A stretch of DNA of 64,000 nucleotides from Kriegella sp963975415. Lineage in GTDB: Bacteria; Bacteroidota; Bacteroidia; Flavobacteriales; Flavobacteriaceae. Under the pieces are notes generated by a model that saw only the letters and a list, made by a program, of their open reading frames with translations, was not told the DNA's origin and searched no databases. The position numbers and the translations under genes were made by a program. The stretch lies in assembly GCF_963975415.1 (NCBI RefSeq), contig NZ_CAXBGN010000001.1, positions 372,001 through 436,000 of the forward strand, in the 5' to 3' direction. Positions 8,830 through 18,209 of the stretch are shown here, in pieces; positions within the stretch are counted from its first letter, which is position 1, and each line of letters begins with the position of its first letter.

Positions 8830-11800
8830 TTAGAAACTTGCGTTTAATTTTATACCTACTGGTATCGACCAAGGCTGAATATTATATCTTTCAACACCTT
8901 GTGAGAGATTACCGTTGGAATATTGAAAAGCAGATTCTGGATCGATATTGATACCCGCTTTGGTCCATAAAATAATATTACGACTAAATAGGGAAAGTGA
9001 TAAATTTCGCATTGCTAATTTCTCAGCAATTTTGCTCGGGAAGGAATAACCAATTGAAATTTGTCTAAGCTTTACATAATCAGCATCAAAAGTTGCGTTT
9101 CTGGTAAAATCCCATCCATACTGATCACCATAAGTATGGTACTGCGTGCCAGGCCCACCGATGTTTTCTTGATCGGCTATAAAGTTACCATCGTCGTCAT
9201 AAGAACCGATAACACCCGGCAAGAAAACACCATCATTTAAACCATCAACCGGAAACCCACCGTATTCGGCAGTTGGCCCACCAACGAGGGGGTAGAAATC
9301 ACCATCTGGAGACAAGAATATATCTGCATTTTCTTTGATGTAGGTCGGTATGTCCCCAACATCGCTAAGATCATATACTTTATCTAACCATCTTGTTGTC
9401 TGAAGATCTGACTCTCCATATCGATGCGTTTGAGAAACAAACTGTCCACCATTTCTCCAATCGAAGTTCATTGATAAATTCCAATTCTTGTATTGGATCG
9501 ATGTTTGAAGGCCTACTTTAAAATCGGGGTTATAGTTGCCAATTACTGCCGCTGCTCGGGTACCATCTTCATTGGACAACGTTCTATCGCTGTTCTCCCA
9601 ACCCTCATCATCTAATAAAGGCCATCCGAAATAAGGTGAGTTTTCGTCCTCTACACGTACAAAATCTGCATCGACAATCTGGCCTACTTCTTCACCAACC
9701 CACGTATATGCACCACCTCTCGCTTGACTCCAAAAATTTACATAATCGGTTCCTTCGGCCAATTCGGTAATAATCGTTTTGTTAGTCGTGTAGGTTAAAT
9801 TCATATTCCAACGTAAATCTTCACTGTCTATCAATACACCTCCTAAACTAGCTTCAAAACCTTTACTGTTTAAGTTCCCTGCATTAAATAGTTTACTTGT
9901 CGCACCAGACGATATTGGCAGGGCTTTTTGAAATATTTGATTTTCGTTATTCGATTCATAATACGTAAAATCCATATTCAAACGATTTTTGAAAAGGGAT
10001 AAATCAACACCATATTCAGTCGAAGTGTTAAGTTCAGCCTTAATTTCATCGTTTTTTAATGCCGCATTTACAGCCAACTGAGAAGCTGTGCCCCAATCGC
10101 CGGTATTATTTAAAATAGCATACAAATTGTGTGGACTAGTGTCATTACCAGCCTGTGCCCAACCAACACGTAATTTAAATAAAGATACATTATTACCCAT
10201 ATCAAATATGTTGTTCACTAGAAAACTAGAAGAAACAGAAGGGTATAAGAAACTGTTTTCGCTTCCTGGCAAGGTACTTGACCAATCGTTTCTAAGGGTT
10301 GCATCTACATACACCATGTCTTTATAGCTAATATTACCTAAGGCATACAAACTATTTACACGCTCTTTTGATTGTGTTTCATTATAATCGATATTGTCAG
10401 CAGCAATATTCGACAAGAGGAATAAGTTTGGAATAATCAAACCTGACCCACCATTTTTGGTCTGGGTTGAAACGTAACTCGTATTTACATTTCTTACGTT
10501 ACCACCAGCGGAAAGACCAAAATCAAAATTTTCACTCAATTTATCGGTATACGAGAGTAAAAAATCAGCATTGCTCTCAACGCCGTTCAAGTATTGTAAC
10601 CCATAGGCGCCATTGATTTCCCTACTAAAACCGCTTGATATTTTTGTTTCCCTTTCTTCTTGCGAATCATTGTATGCATAGCGCACCATTAAAGAAAGTT
10701 TATCTGTAAACTTATAATCTGCTTGAATATTCCCCATCAATCTTTTTCTCTCAAAACCATTATTTATTTCATAAGCCATGAAATAGGGGTTGTTATATTC
10801 AAAATCAGATGGATCATCACCAAAATTATACGGTGCATTCTGGGTTTGACCCTCTACCAACCAATAATCGCGTAAATCACGAATATCGATATGGGGGTTA
10901 ATATCATATACGGCCTGCAACGGGTTTGCATTTCTTTCCGTAGTTGACGGTCGATTATCTGCCCCTGAAATAGTATACTTCAAGCTTGAAGTTATCTTCA
11001 ATTTGTCATTGACATCAAAGCTACTATTGATACCGAAATTATCACGACGTAAATCAGAATTTGGAATAAAACCTTCATGCCTCATATTGGTATAAGACAT
11101 ACGATAATTCATTCGATCGGTATTATTCTCTACTGCAATTGTATTGGTCAAAGTGTATGCAGATTCAAAGAAGTTCTTGGCATTGTTCGCACCTCTTGAA
11201 GTTAAAGGTGTGGCAATCCCCACACCGCTTGCTATCTCTGCATCGGTATACGGCCATTGAATAGCGCTTAAGCCTTTATCCAATTCCGGTCCTACCCACC
11301 CAGATGAAGTCTCATCGATTTGAGAAGTGTTAGGATCAGGTCGACTTCCGTTTGCAAAAAGATTACTCTTTTCAAAAAATTTATTAGGTGTCTCATATAC
11401 ATTACTTGAACTGAATGAAATACCTAAGCCCTTACTTTTTTTACCTGATTTTGTTGTAATCATAATCACACCATTGGCTCCTCTAGAACCATACAGAGCC
11501 GCTGCACTGGGTCCTTTCAAAACAGAGACGTTGGCAATATCATCAGGGTTTACATCACCTATTCCACCACCATAATCTACGGCAACGCCGCTACCGACGC
11601 TACCGATATTGGTCAGGCCACTTGAAAGTGGCACACCATCAATAACATATAGCGGTTGGTTGTCGGTAGTTAACGAAGATGCCCCCCGAAGTATCACACT
11701 TACGGTAGAACCCGCACCACCTGTTGAATTTATCTGAACCCCTGAAACCCTACCATTCAATGCATTCAGCGCATTCTCTTGGGTTACGGTAGTTATATCA

Positions 11801-12189
11801 TCACCATCAACTTCAGCAACCGAATATCCGAGGGATTTCTTTTCCCTGGAAATACCAAGGGCGGTAACGACCACTTCATCTAATGTCTCTGCCGATGCCG
11901 CTAAGGTAACATCTACAGTAGAACGGTTGCCCACAATCACTTCTTGTGTCGTCATTCCTATATAGGAAAACACAAGTACGGCATCATTGCCCGGTACTTC
12001 AATACTATAATTTCCATCAAAATCTGTAGATACCCCAGTGATAGTTCCTTTCAGTACTACCGAAACCCCGGGTAACAATTCTCCATCAACACTGCTGACG
12101 ACTCCTGTAACCTCTTGTTGTGCATGTGCAATACCGCAAAACATGCTTAACAAAAGAAACGCCAACCATTGTAAGTTTCTTTTTTTCAT
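8830..12189 (-). CDS. SusC/RagA-family TonB-linked outer-membrane transporter (pair 2)
   Basis: A 1119-residue protein with a signal peptide ending at HAQ (residues 22-24). An N-terminal carboxypeptidase-regulatory-like domain follows (GVVSSVDGELLPGVSVV, FSYIGMTTQEV). Next come a TonB-box-like ETLDEVVVTALG near residues 102-113, a plug domain with PLYVIDGVPL and LKGPSAAALYGSRGANGV, and a beta-barrel ending in an aromatic C-terminus (LNASF). It imports large oligosaccharides using the proton-motive force via TonB. It is the first gene of a transcription unit: a 487-nt region containing a conserved promoter element precedes it. No anti-sigma or regulator-interaction gene is adjacent. Confidence 0.97.
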   Translation of the reverse strand: MKKRNLQWLAFLLLSMFCGIAHAQQEVTGVVSSVDGELLPGVSVVLKGTITGVSTDFDGNYSIEVPGNDAVLVFSYIGMTTQEVIVGNRSTVDVTLAASAETLDEVVVTALGISREKKSLGYSVAEVDGDDITTVTQENALNALNGRVSGVQINSTGGAGSTVSVILRGASSLTTDNQPLYVIDGVPLSSGLTNIGSVGSGVAVDYGGGIGDVNPDDIANVSVLKGPSAAALYGSRGANGVIMITTKSGKKSKGLGISFSSSNVYETPNKFFEKSNLFANGSRPDPNTSQIDETSSGWVGPELDKGLSAIQWPYTDAEIASGVGIATPLTSRGANNAKNFFESAYTLTNTIAVENNTDRMNYRMSYTNMRHEGFIPNSDLRRDNFGINSSFDVNDKLKITSSLKYTISGADNRPSTTERNANPLQAVYDINPHIDIRDLRDYWLVEGQTQNAPYNFGDDPSDFEYNNPYFMAYEINNGFERKRLMGNIQADYKFTDKLSLMVRYAYNDSQEERETKISSGFSREINGAYGLQYLNGVESNADFLLSYTDKLSENFDFGLSAGGNVRNVNTSYVSTQTKNGGSGLIIPNLFLLSNIAADNIDYNETQSKERVNSLYALGNISYKDMVYVDATLRNDWSSTLPGSENSFLYPSVSSSFLVNNIFDMGNNVSLFKLRVGWAQAGNDTSPHNLYAILNNTGDWGTASQLAVNAALKNDEIKAELNTSTEYGVDLSLFKNRLNMDFTYYESNNENQIFQKALPISSGATSKLFNAGNLNSKGFEASLGGVLIDSEDLRWNMNLTYTTNKTIITELAEGTDYVNFWSQARGGAYTWVGEEVGQIVDADFVRVEDENSPYFGWPLLDDEGWENSDRTLSNEDGTRAAAVIGNYNPDFKVGLQTSIQYKNWNLSMNFDWRNGGQFVSQTHRYGESDLQTTRWLDKVYDLSDVGDIPTYIKENADIFLSPDGDFYPLVGGPTAEYGGFPVDGLNDGVFLPGVIGSYDDDGNFIADQENIGGPGTQYHTYGDQYGWDFTRNATFDADYVKLRQISIGYSFPSKIAEKLAMRNLSLSLFSRNIILWTKAGINIDPESAFQYSNGNLSQGVERYNIQPWSIPVGIKLNASF

Positions 12190-12234
12190 AGTTAATCGAT
12201 TAAAATAAATATTCAGTTTAGTTTTAATTATGAA

Positions 12235-12354
12235 ACAAATTTATTCTAAAAATTGTGTTAAAACATATAGTATCATATTATATTCATGTGATATTTTACC
12301 CATTTTGACTTTTATTTGGATATATATTTAATGTAAGGTTAATATTGCATTAGT
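12235..12354 (-). promoter_or_regulatory. Conserved susC upstream element, copy A
   Basis: This stretch aligns without gaps to 17713-17832: 46 of 66 positions agree in the proximal part and 21 of 27 in a distal block (12328-12354 versus 17806-17832), with identical 93-nt spacing between block starts. It contains an imperfect inverted repeat near 12268-12296 (ATCATAT and ATGTGAT arms) that could be an operator. Shared control of both SusCD pairs by one transcription factor is inferred. Confidence 0.5.
12236..12243 (-). promoter_or_regulatory. Bacteroidota-type -7 box for susC (pair 2)
   Basis: The minus strand reads TAAATTTG, matching TAnnTTTG, about 47 nt upstream of the susC start. No clear TTG is visible at -33. 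The equivalent position upstream of the other susC also has a matching box (TATGTTTG), which supports it. Confidence 0.5.
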
Positions 12355-12609
12355 TCAGATCATGAATCTGATAAAGAAAAAACTTACTTTAAACGTAATT
12401 ATCATACCCTAAAAAGCACTTCTTAGTAAGAAAAGACATCCCACATAATGAAATATTTAAAAGTCACAACACTAACCCCATTTACTTAATATTCGGGTTC
12501 AAAACACCAACCTTTCCGAATCGAAGAAAATCATACCCCAAAATCATACTAACCTTCTATCGCTAAATTTCTCAACTGAGCTATAAAGAAGTATGAATAA
12601 ATAGAACAC

Positions 12610-12647
12610 AAAAAATCCAGGCCTATATGAAATCATACAGACCTGGA
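12610..12647 (-). terminator. Rho-independent terminator after susD (pair 1)
   Basis: The minus strand folds into a stem with arms TCCAGG and CCTGGA (12616-12647), extended by interrupted pairing toward the loop. It is followed by a run of six T (12615-12610). It is placed 30 nt after the stop of the 12677-14410 gene, so the two SusCD pairs are probably separate transcription units. Confidence 0.7.
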
Positions 12648-12676
12648 AAAACTAAACTCAATGAAAACTCTTTAAG

Positions 12677-14410
12677 CTATTGTAATAACCACATTAATGA
12701 CCATTGATCATTTACGGCTGGTTGCAATCGACCGGTCGCCTCTGTCAGGTTATCTTCATTAAAGGGATCTGACAAGATTTGCCTTTTAGGTATATCTTGA
12801 CCATTTGCACCCTCAATAACATTCTTTTCCAACTCTGGTAAGCCGGTTCTTCTCCAGTCGAACCACGCTTCAGCTGTTAGCCACCCAGCAATCCACTTTT
12901 GATGCAGTATAGGTTCCATTTTATTTGCTGCATTGGTGTAAATAGATTGGGCATTGGAAATATAAGCGGCCTTATCAAAAGTCTCCAATGAATTGCTACC
13001 TTCATCGTATACAGCACCACTGGCACCATCAACAATTTGCCAGCGATCAAAAGATAGTTCAATTCCGCTGATGTAGTAATCCATAGGGCTACCGCCAATC
13101 CACCCTCGTTCACTGGCTTCCGCTAAAATAAACTGGGTTTCAGCACTACTCATAAGCATAACTGCCGACAATTCATTTGCATTCTCTGAATATATATTCG
13201 TTAGGTAAGAGATATGTGGATTTGAGGAATCTCCTAAATATATATCGGGATCCAGCGCGGTAATACCAGAACGGATATCGGTAACAGTATTTCCCATGTT
13301 GTAATCATTTGGTGCGCTAAGGGCTACCCCTAGACCGACGAACAACGAAGTATTCACATCATTAGTCAAATCTGCATCGGAATTTCTACCGTCAATATCT
13401 ACGGTAGTATTTCGCCTTACCCTGCCGTCAACCAACTCAACTCCGTCGGTGGCACTCGGGAAAATTTGAACATCTACCGGTCTTATCCATTTAGTTAATC
13501 TTGGATCATTTAATTCAATAAGGTCTTTAACAATAGTAGACGACGGTTTTCTGCGATAGAATTCCGATCTAAAAGTATAGGAAAGTGGCCCCCCGGGAAA
13601 GCTATTGTCCGAAGCGGAACCTATCCATTCAACCTTGGCGTTATCATCAGCATCGGTCATAATAGGGTTTTCAGTAGGATTCGCGGCTATAGAGGCTATC
13701 TCGGCCGAAGGATCCAAACCTGAAAGCGTTTTTTCCGATAAACGCATACAATATCTCAAACGCAATGAATTGGCAAATTTTCGCCACTTGACGGCATCGC
13801 CTTGGAAAACCACATCTGCACTCGATACCGCACCGATGGTGCCAACACCTTTTAGCATATCATTTGCTGTTGAAAGGTCAGATAATATGCCCAAGAAAAT
13901 ATCTTCTTGCGCATCGTATTTCGGTACAAAGGCATCACCTCTTTCTTCTCCATTGATAGCCTCTGAATATGGAATATCACCAAATGTCGAAGTCAAAAAA
14001 CCATAAGTATATGATTTCATAATAAGGGATACCGCCTGGTAAAACTTCTTTTCATCACCTTCCTTCTCCTCTTCCGCACGGTCAAAAATATACTGGCTGT
14101 TGGTTAAGATCGGAAAAAAACTATTAAAATTCTTGGTGTCCCAAACAAAATAGAAACTATAGAAATCAACGTTATCACGCTGAAGGTATTGGCTGCCCGC
14201 ACTTACCTCTCTTGCTTTGTAATTGGTTTCAACATCATTTTTAGCCGTAGAGGTCAGTATATTAGTAAGAACAAAACTAATGTCAATTTTATCCTCCGGA
14301 AGGGTGTTGGAGCTAATGTTGGTCTCATCTAACGAATTGCTACAAGAGAACGCGACAAGCATACTCATTGATAGCACGGACCATCTTAAAGTTTTATATA
14401 TCTTTTTCAT
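12677..14410 (-). CDS. SusD/RagB-family outer-membrane glycan-binding lipoprotein (pair 1)
   Basis: A 577-residue protein with lipoprotein signal MKKIYKTLRWSVLSMSMLVAFSC (lipobox AFSC). SusD-type landmarks include KFANSLRLRYCMRLSEK near residue 205, FILAEASERGW near 420, and WIAGWLTAEAWFDWRRTGLPEL near the C-terminus. These match its paralogue at 7120-8808 closely. It would sit on the SusC barrel and capture the substrate. It is 10 nt downstream of susC, and a terminator follows it. Confidence 0.95.
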   Translation of the reverse strand: MKKIYKTLRWSVLSMSMLVAFSCSNSLDETNISSNTLPEDKIDISFVLTNILTSTAKNDVETNYKAREVSAGSQYLQRDNVDFYSFYFVWDTKNFNSFFPILTNSQYIFDRAEEEKEGDEKKFYQAVSLIMKSYTYGFLTSTFGDIPYSEAINGEERGDAFVPKYDAQEDIFLGILSDLSTANDMLKGVGTIGAVSSADVVFQGDAVKWRKFANSLRLRYCMRLSEKTLSGLDPSAEIASIAANPTENPIMTDADDNAKVEWIGSASDNSFPGGPLSYTFRSEFYRRKPSSTIVKDLIELNDPRLTKWIRPVDVQIFPSATDGVELVDGRVRRNTTVDIDGRNSDADLTNDVNTSLFVGLGVALSAPNDYNMGNTVTDIRSGITALDPDIYLGDSSNPHISYLTNIYSENANELSAVMLMSSAETQFILAEASERGWIGGSPMDYYISGIELSFDRWQIVDGASGAVYDEGSNSLETFDKAAYISNAQSIYTNAANKMEPILHQKWIAGWLTAEAWFDWRRTGLPELEKNVIEGANGQDIPKRQILSDPFNEDNLTEATGRLQPAVNDQWSLMWLLQ

Positions 14411-14420
14411 TTTTATCTAT

Positions 14421-17400
14421 TTAAAATGTCACATTAATTGTAAATCCTACGGGAGCAACCCATGGGAGGGCATTCCATTTTTCTTTTCCTATATCGTAAG
14501 AACCGTTATTTTGATAATAGGCAAGTTCGGGATCAATACCAATATCGGCTGCATTCCACAACATAATATTCTTTGTAAAAACAGAAAGTGATACCCTTTG
14601 TGCCGAAATTCTTGAGGCAAATTTTTCGGGCATATCATAGGTAAGTGTAATGTTCCTCAACTTGACAAAAGAGAGGTCATACATAAAGGAAGACCCCACG
14701 TCCCATAATCCACCACCTGGTTCAACGACTTTATAAGCATCGAACAACACCGTTTCAGGACCACCAAAGTTCTCGGTATAGGTACCATCGCCATTATCTA
14801 CTACCCCGGGCCAGAACGAACCATTGTTAAACCCGTTGTACTCGAAACCACCAGTTTGTGCATCTCTACCCCCTATCCAAACATTATCAGCTTGATATAT
14901 TTCAGGATTGGATTTAATTTCGTTCGCAAGCGCGGTGCGATCACCGTTAAAAGAATTAGAACCCAAAACCCCGCTAAAAGTCCCGGCATCCCCTTGCCAT
15001 TTATCAACCCAACCAGAACGCGCTGTCCGCTTCATGGTTTCAGAGTAGAAATTACCACCTTGTCGCCAATCAATATTAGCAGCCAATGTTAAATTCTTGT
15101 ACTTTACAGAAGTACTGAATCCCATGGTAAAATCATTCGTGCTCTTGCCCACCTTTGGTTTAAGTGCATTGTCTTTTTGAAATGTCAACCCTCCATTATT
15201 ATCGAGTATGGGCCAGCCCTCGTATTCGCCTGATTCGACTCTTAACACGCTGGTTGAATACAGGTCGCCAATAATACCGCCAACAAAGGTCTGTTGTGTT
15301 AAGCTTCCTGCGTTACCCACACCAATTCTATCGATACCGTCTACCAATTCGACTAATCTACTATCTTGTTTGGTAAAGTTAACACCCAAATTCCATTCTA
15401 AATTCGCCGTTCGCACGGGCACCGTATTCAAAGCTAATTCTATACCGGTGTTTTGAACATTACCCGCATTAATGGTTGCACTACTGAAACCAGACATGGG
15501 TGATGTGGTTACCCCTATAATTTGGTTTCTATTTTGGGTCCTGTACCAAGTTCCTTCAAATCCAACTCGATTGCTAAAGAAACCTAAGTCGGCCCCAACT
15601 TCATAAGAAGTCGCTATTTCTGGCTTAAGCGCAGTATTCGGCAAACTCGCCGGTACGGAGTATTGAATATCGTTACCCCAAAAAGTTTGATTCAACACCG
15701 GATTTATGGTATACGGATCAGTGTCTTTTCCAACTTCTGCCCAACCCGTTCTAAGTTTGACCAGGGACACCCAACTTGGCATCTGAGTCATTTCTGAAAC
15801 TAACACACTTAGTGAGGCCGACGGATAGAAATAAGATCTATTTTCTTTTGGCAACGTACTCGACCAATCGTTACGTGCGGTCAAATCTAAGAAAACCATT
15901 TCCCGATAACTTAAGGATGCCAATCCGTACAGACTGTAAATTTCCTTTTCGAATACGCCCGAGTTATAACCAAGCCCCGGCCTGGCAACATTAGACAAGG
16001 TATATAAGCCAGGTAACGTAAGAACATCACCACCTCCATAAAGGCTTGTATTTCTACTATTCAAATAGTTTCCACCAACGGAAGGGTTAATTCTAAAGTC
16101 ACCAATTTTTTTATCATAAGAGAATAAGAAATCGAGATTGGCCTCTCTTTCATCAAGCTTCGTTTGTTCGTATGCCCCGAATGGTTTCACGGCAGAACTC
16201 CCAAATCCGTCATAAGACCAAGGATAGATTGACTCGATTTTTTCATTATTAGCACTATAAGACACCCGGCCCATGGCGGTTAGCCCAGGTAAAATATCGA
16301 CATCTAACCGTACATTACCAAAGCCTCGGATCTGATCTAAGGTTCTGTCTCTTTCATAAGCAGAGAACCATGGGTTGTTAGGGAGCGCTCCAGCTCTTCT
16401 TTGTTGCGAACCTTCTACTTCCCAATAATCTTTAAGGTCATTAATATTCACATGGGGTGCGTTAGCGAAAATATCCATATATATATCATCACTTCCGTTG
16501 TTCGTCAATGGTAAATTATCTGATGTAGGTTTAGAAATCGTGATATTGGCAGTAAGCTTTACCTTATCCGTTATATTGTAACTTGTCGCCAACGAAAATC
16601 CAAGTCTTTTCAACTCCATTCCTGGGGTAATTCCTGTCGTTTTCATGTGGTTAATGGATAGATTAAAATTGCCACGGTCATAATTTCCACTTATACTGGC
16701 ATCCGTTTGGGTCGACAACCCTGTTTGAAAGAAATCTTGTAAGCTATTATCGTACATTACTAAAGGTTGGGCCTGCCCATCGGTATTCCACTGCACTGCT
16801 TCAACACCCGCTCTTGCACCATACCAATATTGCCAAGACGATTCGTTAAACTGCCCCTTTTGACCTGTAGTAAAGGTATTCTGTAATTCAAAATAATTAT
16901 AGGGCACACTTAGCGTAGTACTCTGTGTGAAGGAAACCCCGATGCCTTTTTGCGCTCCCTCACCAGACTTCGTAGTGATAAGAATTACACCGTTACCAGC
17001 TCTTGAACCATACAGGGCAGCGGCGCTCGCTCCTTTTAGTACCGAAATACTGGCCACATCCAAAGAGCTTATATCGGCCATAGCATCAGTATTGCCCACA
17101 GGAGAACCATCAATAACGAGCAGTGGCTCGTTGTTACTGGTCAGAGAGGTCTGACCTCTAATGATCACATTCATTTTGGCATTGATATCGCCTCCCATTT
17201 CGTTTATTTGTACGCCAGACATTTTACCGGAAAGTCCGCTTAATACATTCGTATTGGGCTGCTGGTTTAATGCTTCAGCTTCTACTACCGCCACGGAATA
17301 GCCCAAAGCCTTTTTTTCCCGTTTCATACCAAGAGCGGTAACCACGACTTCATCCATTTTCTGAGCAGAGAGATCCATAACCACAGTCATGGCGGTGTTA

Positions 17401-17663
17401 TTACCAACAACGACTTCTTTTGTCTCCATTCCTATATACGAAAAGATAAGAACAGATTCACTATTAGGCACTTCTATAGAAAAATTTCCATCAAAATCCG
17501 ATACCACCCCTTTGGTAGTACCTTTAATAACGATGTTCGCTCCCGGGAGCGGTTCTTGTAAGTCATCAAGCACAACGCCCGTGACATTTACTTGCGCCAA
17601 AGCGCTGCTAGTACACATAATTATCAACGTGAATGTTAATAATTGTAAAAGTTTATTTTTCAT
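14421..17663 (-). CDS. SusC/RagA-family TonB-linked outer-membrane transporter (pair 1)
   Basis: A 1080-residue protein with a signal peptide ending near ALAQ (residues 21-24). It has a carboxypeptidase-regulatory-like domain (GVVLDDLQEPLPGANIVIKG, FSYIGMETKEVVVG), a TonB-box-like KMDEVVVTALGMKREKKALG near 103-122, a plug with PLLVIDGSPVG and LKGASAAALYGSRAGNGVI, and a long beta-barrel ending in FTINVTF. It is paralogous to the SusC at 8830-12189. It is the first gene of the minus arm and lies opposite the symporter across a 546-nt region. Confidence 0.97.
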   Translation of the reverse strand: MKNKLLQLLTFTLIIMCTSSALAQVNVTGVVLDDLQEPLPGANIVIKGTTKGVVSDFDGNFSIEVPNSESVLIFSYIGMETKEVVVGNNTAMTVVMDLSAQKMDEVVVTALGMKREKKALGYSVAVVEAEALNQQPNTNVLSGLSGKMSGVQINEMGGDINAKMNVIIRGQTSLTSNNEPLLVIDGSPVGNTDAMADISSLDVASISVLKGASAAALYGSRAGNGVILITTKSGEGAQKGIGVSFTQSTTLSVPYNYFELQNTFTTGQKGQFNESSWQYWYGARAGVEAVQWNTDGQAQPLVMYDNSLQDFFQTGLSTQTDASISGNYDRGNFNLSINHMKTTGITPGMELKRLGFSLATSYNITDKVKLTANITISKPTSDNLPLTNNGSDDIYMDIFANAPHVNINDLKDYWEVEGSQQRRAGALPNNPWFSAYERDRTLDQIRGFGNVRLDVDILPGLTAMGRVSYSANNEKIESIYPWSYDGFGSSAVKPFGAYEQTKLDEREANLDFLFSYDKKIGDFRINPSVGGNYLNSRNTSLYGGGDVLTLPGLYTLSNVARPGLGYNSGVFEKEIYSLYGLASLSYREMVFLDLTARNDWSSTLPKENRSYFYPSASLSVLVSEMTQMPSWVSLVKLRTGWAEVGKDTDPYTINPVLNQTFWGNDIQYSVPASLPNTALKPEIATSYEVGADLGFFSNRVGFEGTWYRTQNRNQIIGVTTSPMSGFSSATINAGNVQNTGIELALNTVPVRTANLEWNLGVNFTKQDSRLVELVDGIDRIGVGNAGSLTQQTFVGGIIGDLYSTSVLRVESGEYEGWPILDNNGGLTFQKDNALKPKVGKSTNDFTMGFSTSVKYKNLTLAANIDWRQGGNFYSETMKRTARSGWVDKWQGDAGTFSGVLGSNSFNGDRTALANEIKSNPEIYQADNVWIGGRDAQTGGFEYNGFNNGSFWPGVVDNGDGTYTENFGGPETVLFDAYKVVEPGGGLWDVGSSFMYDLSFVKLRNITLTYDMPEKFASRISAQRVSLSVFTKNIMLWNAADIGIDPELAYYQNNGSYDIGKEKWNALPWVAPVGFTINVTF

Positions 17664-17712
17664 ATCACTGAAATAAGTTGTTAAATGTTAGAATTCCGTA
17701 TAGTTTTCTCCT

Positions 17713-17832
17713 ACAAACATATTCCAAAAGTTTTCTTAAAATGCACGATATTATATTAGATATTTATGATATCTTATCTTTTTTAAGACTTAAATTGACA
17801 ATTACTTAACCTAAGGGTAATATTATGTTAGT
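17713..17832 (-). promoter_or_regulatory. Conserved susC upstream element, copy B
   Basis: Collinear with 12235-12354 over 120 nt. It contains a better inverted repeat than copy A: GATATTATA (17747-17755) and TATGATATC (17765-17773), 8 of 9 complementary positions. The distance to the susC start (50 nt) is close to that of copy A (46 nt). A dimeric regulator binding site is inferred. Confidence 0.5.
17714..17721 (-). promoter_or_regulatory. Bacteroidota-type -7 box for susC (pair 1)
   Basis: The minus strand reads TATGTTTG, matching TAnnTTTG, about 51 nt before the susC start. It aligns with the -7 box of the other susC. Confidence 0.5.
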
Positions 17833-18209
17833 ATTGATAATATTCCATAAATTGTTAAAACTGGTCAAAATCAATGCTGTAAAGTCTCTTTTACCTTAAA
17901 AACCTATGAAAGAGATCAAGAGTGCTATTAATTTTATAAGGGAAGAAATAATTAAAGGAAGTTTGACAAAAAAGAATAACCTAGATAAAAATGTTTCCGA
18001 CTTTATATCAATATGCCCTAAATACCTTTTTAAAATTGCAAGATTAACAGTTCAATTCACTCAAAACTATATATATTTTAACTCAATTATCGGTGTATCG
18101 ATAAAAAAAGCTACACATAGGTTGATATTCCGTGCAAATAAAATAAGATATAACAAATTAGTTCTGTCGATTTCAAGTTAATTTGTATCACCATAAATAA
18201 AAGTAAATT

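Larger units (their letters stand above)
12190..12676. other. 487-nt intergenic region between susD (pair 1) and susC (pair 2)
   Basis: No gene is seen here. Near the susC start (12235-12354) lies an AT-rich element that matches the region upstream of the other susC without gaps over 120 nt. A rho-independent terminator for the preceding susD is at 12610-12647. The rest (about 12360-12600) is AT-rich and without recognisable features. Confidence 0.7.
17664..18209. other. 546-nt divergent regulatory region between susC and the symporter
   Basis: The susC-proximal part holds the conserved element copy B (17713-17832) with a -7 box. The symporter-proximal part has a near-match to the -7 pattern, TTAATTTG at 18178-18185 (7 of 8), about 25 nt before the symporter start. 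An open frame of 91 codons at 17906-18181 is AT-rich with low-complexity composition and no recognisable domain; I do not regard it as a gene with confidence. Confidence 0.6.

Noticed and set aside
17906..18181. Open frame of 91 codons between the divergent sugar arms
   Set aside because: AT-rich, Ile/Lys/Asn-heavy composition expected from non-coding DNA here, no domain, and it would occupy the symporter promoter region. Left unannotated as a gene.
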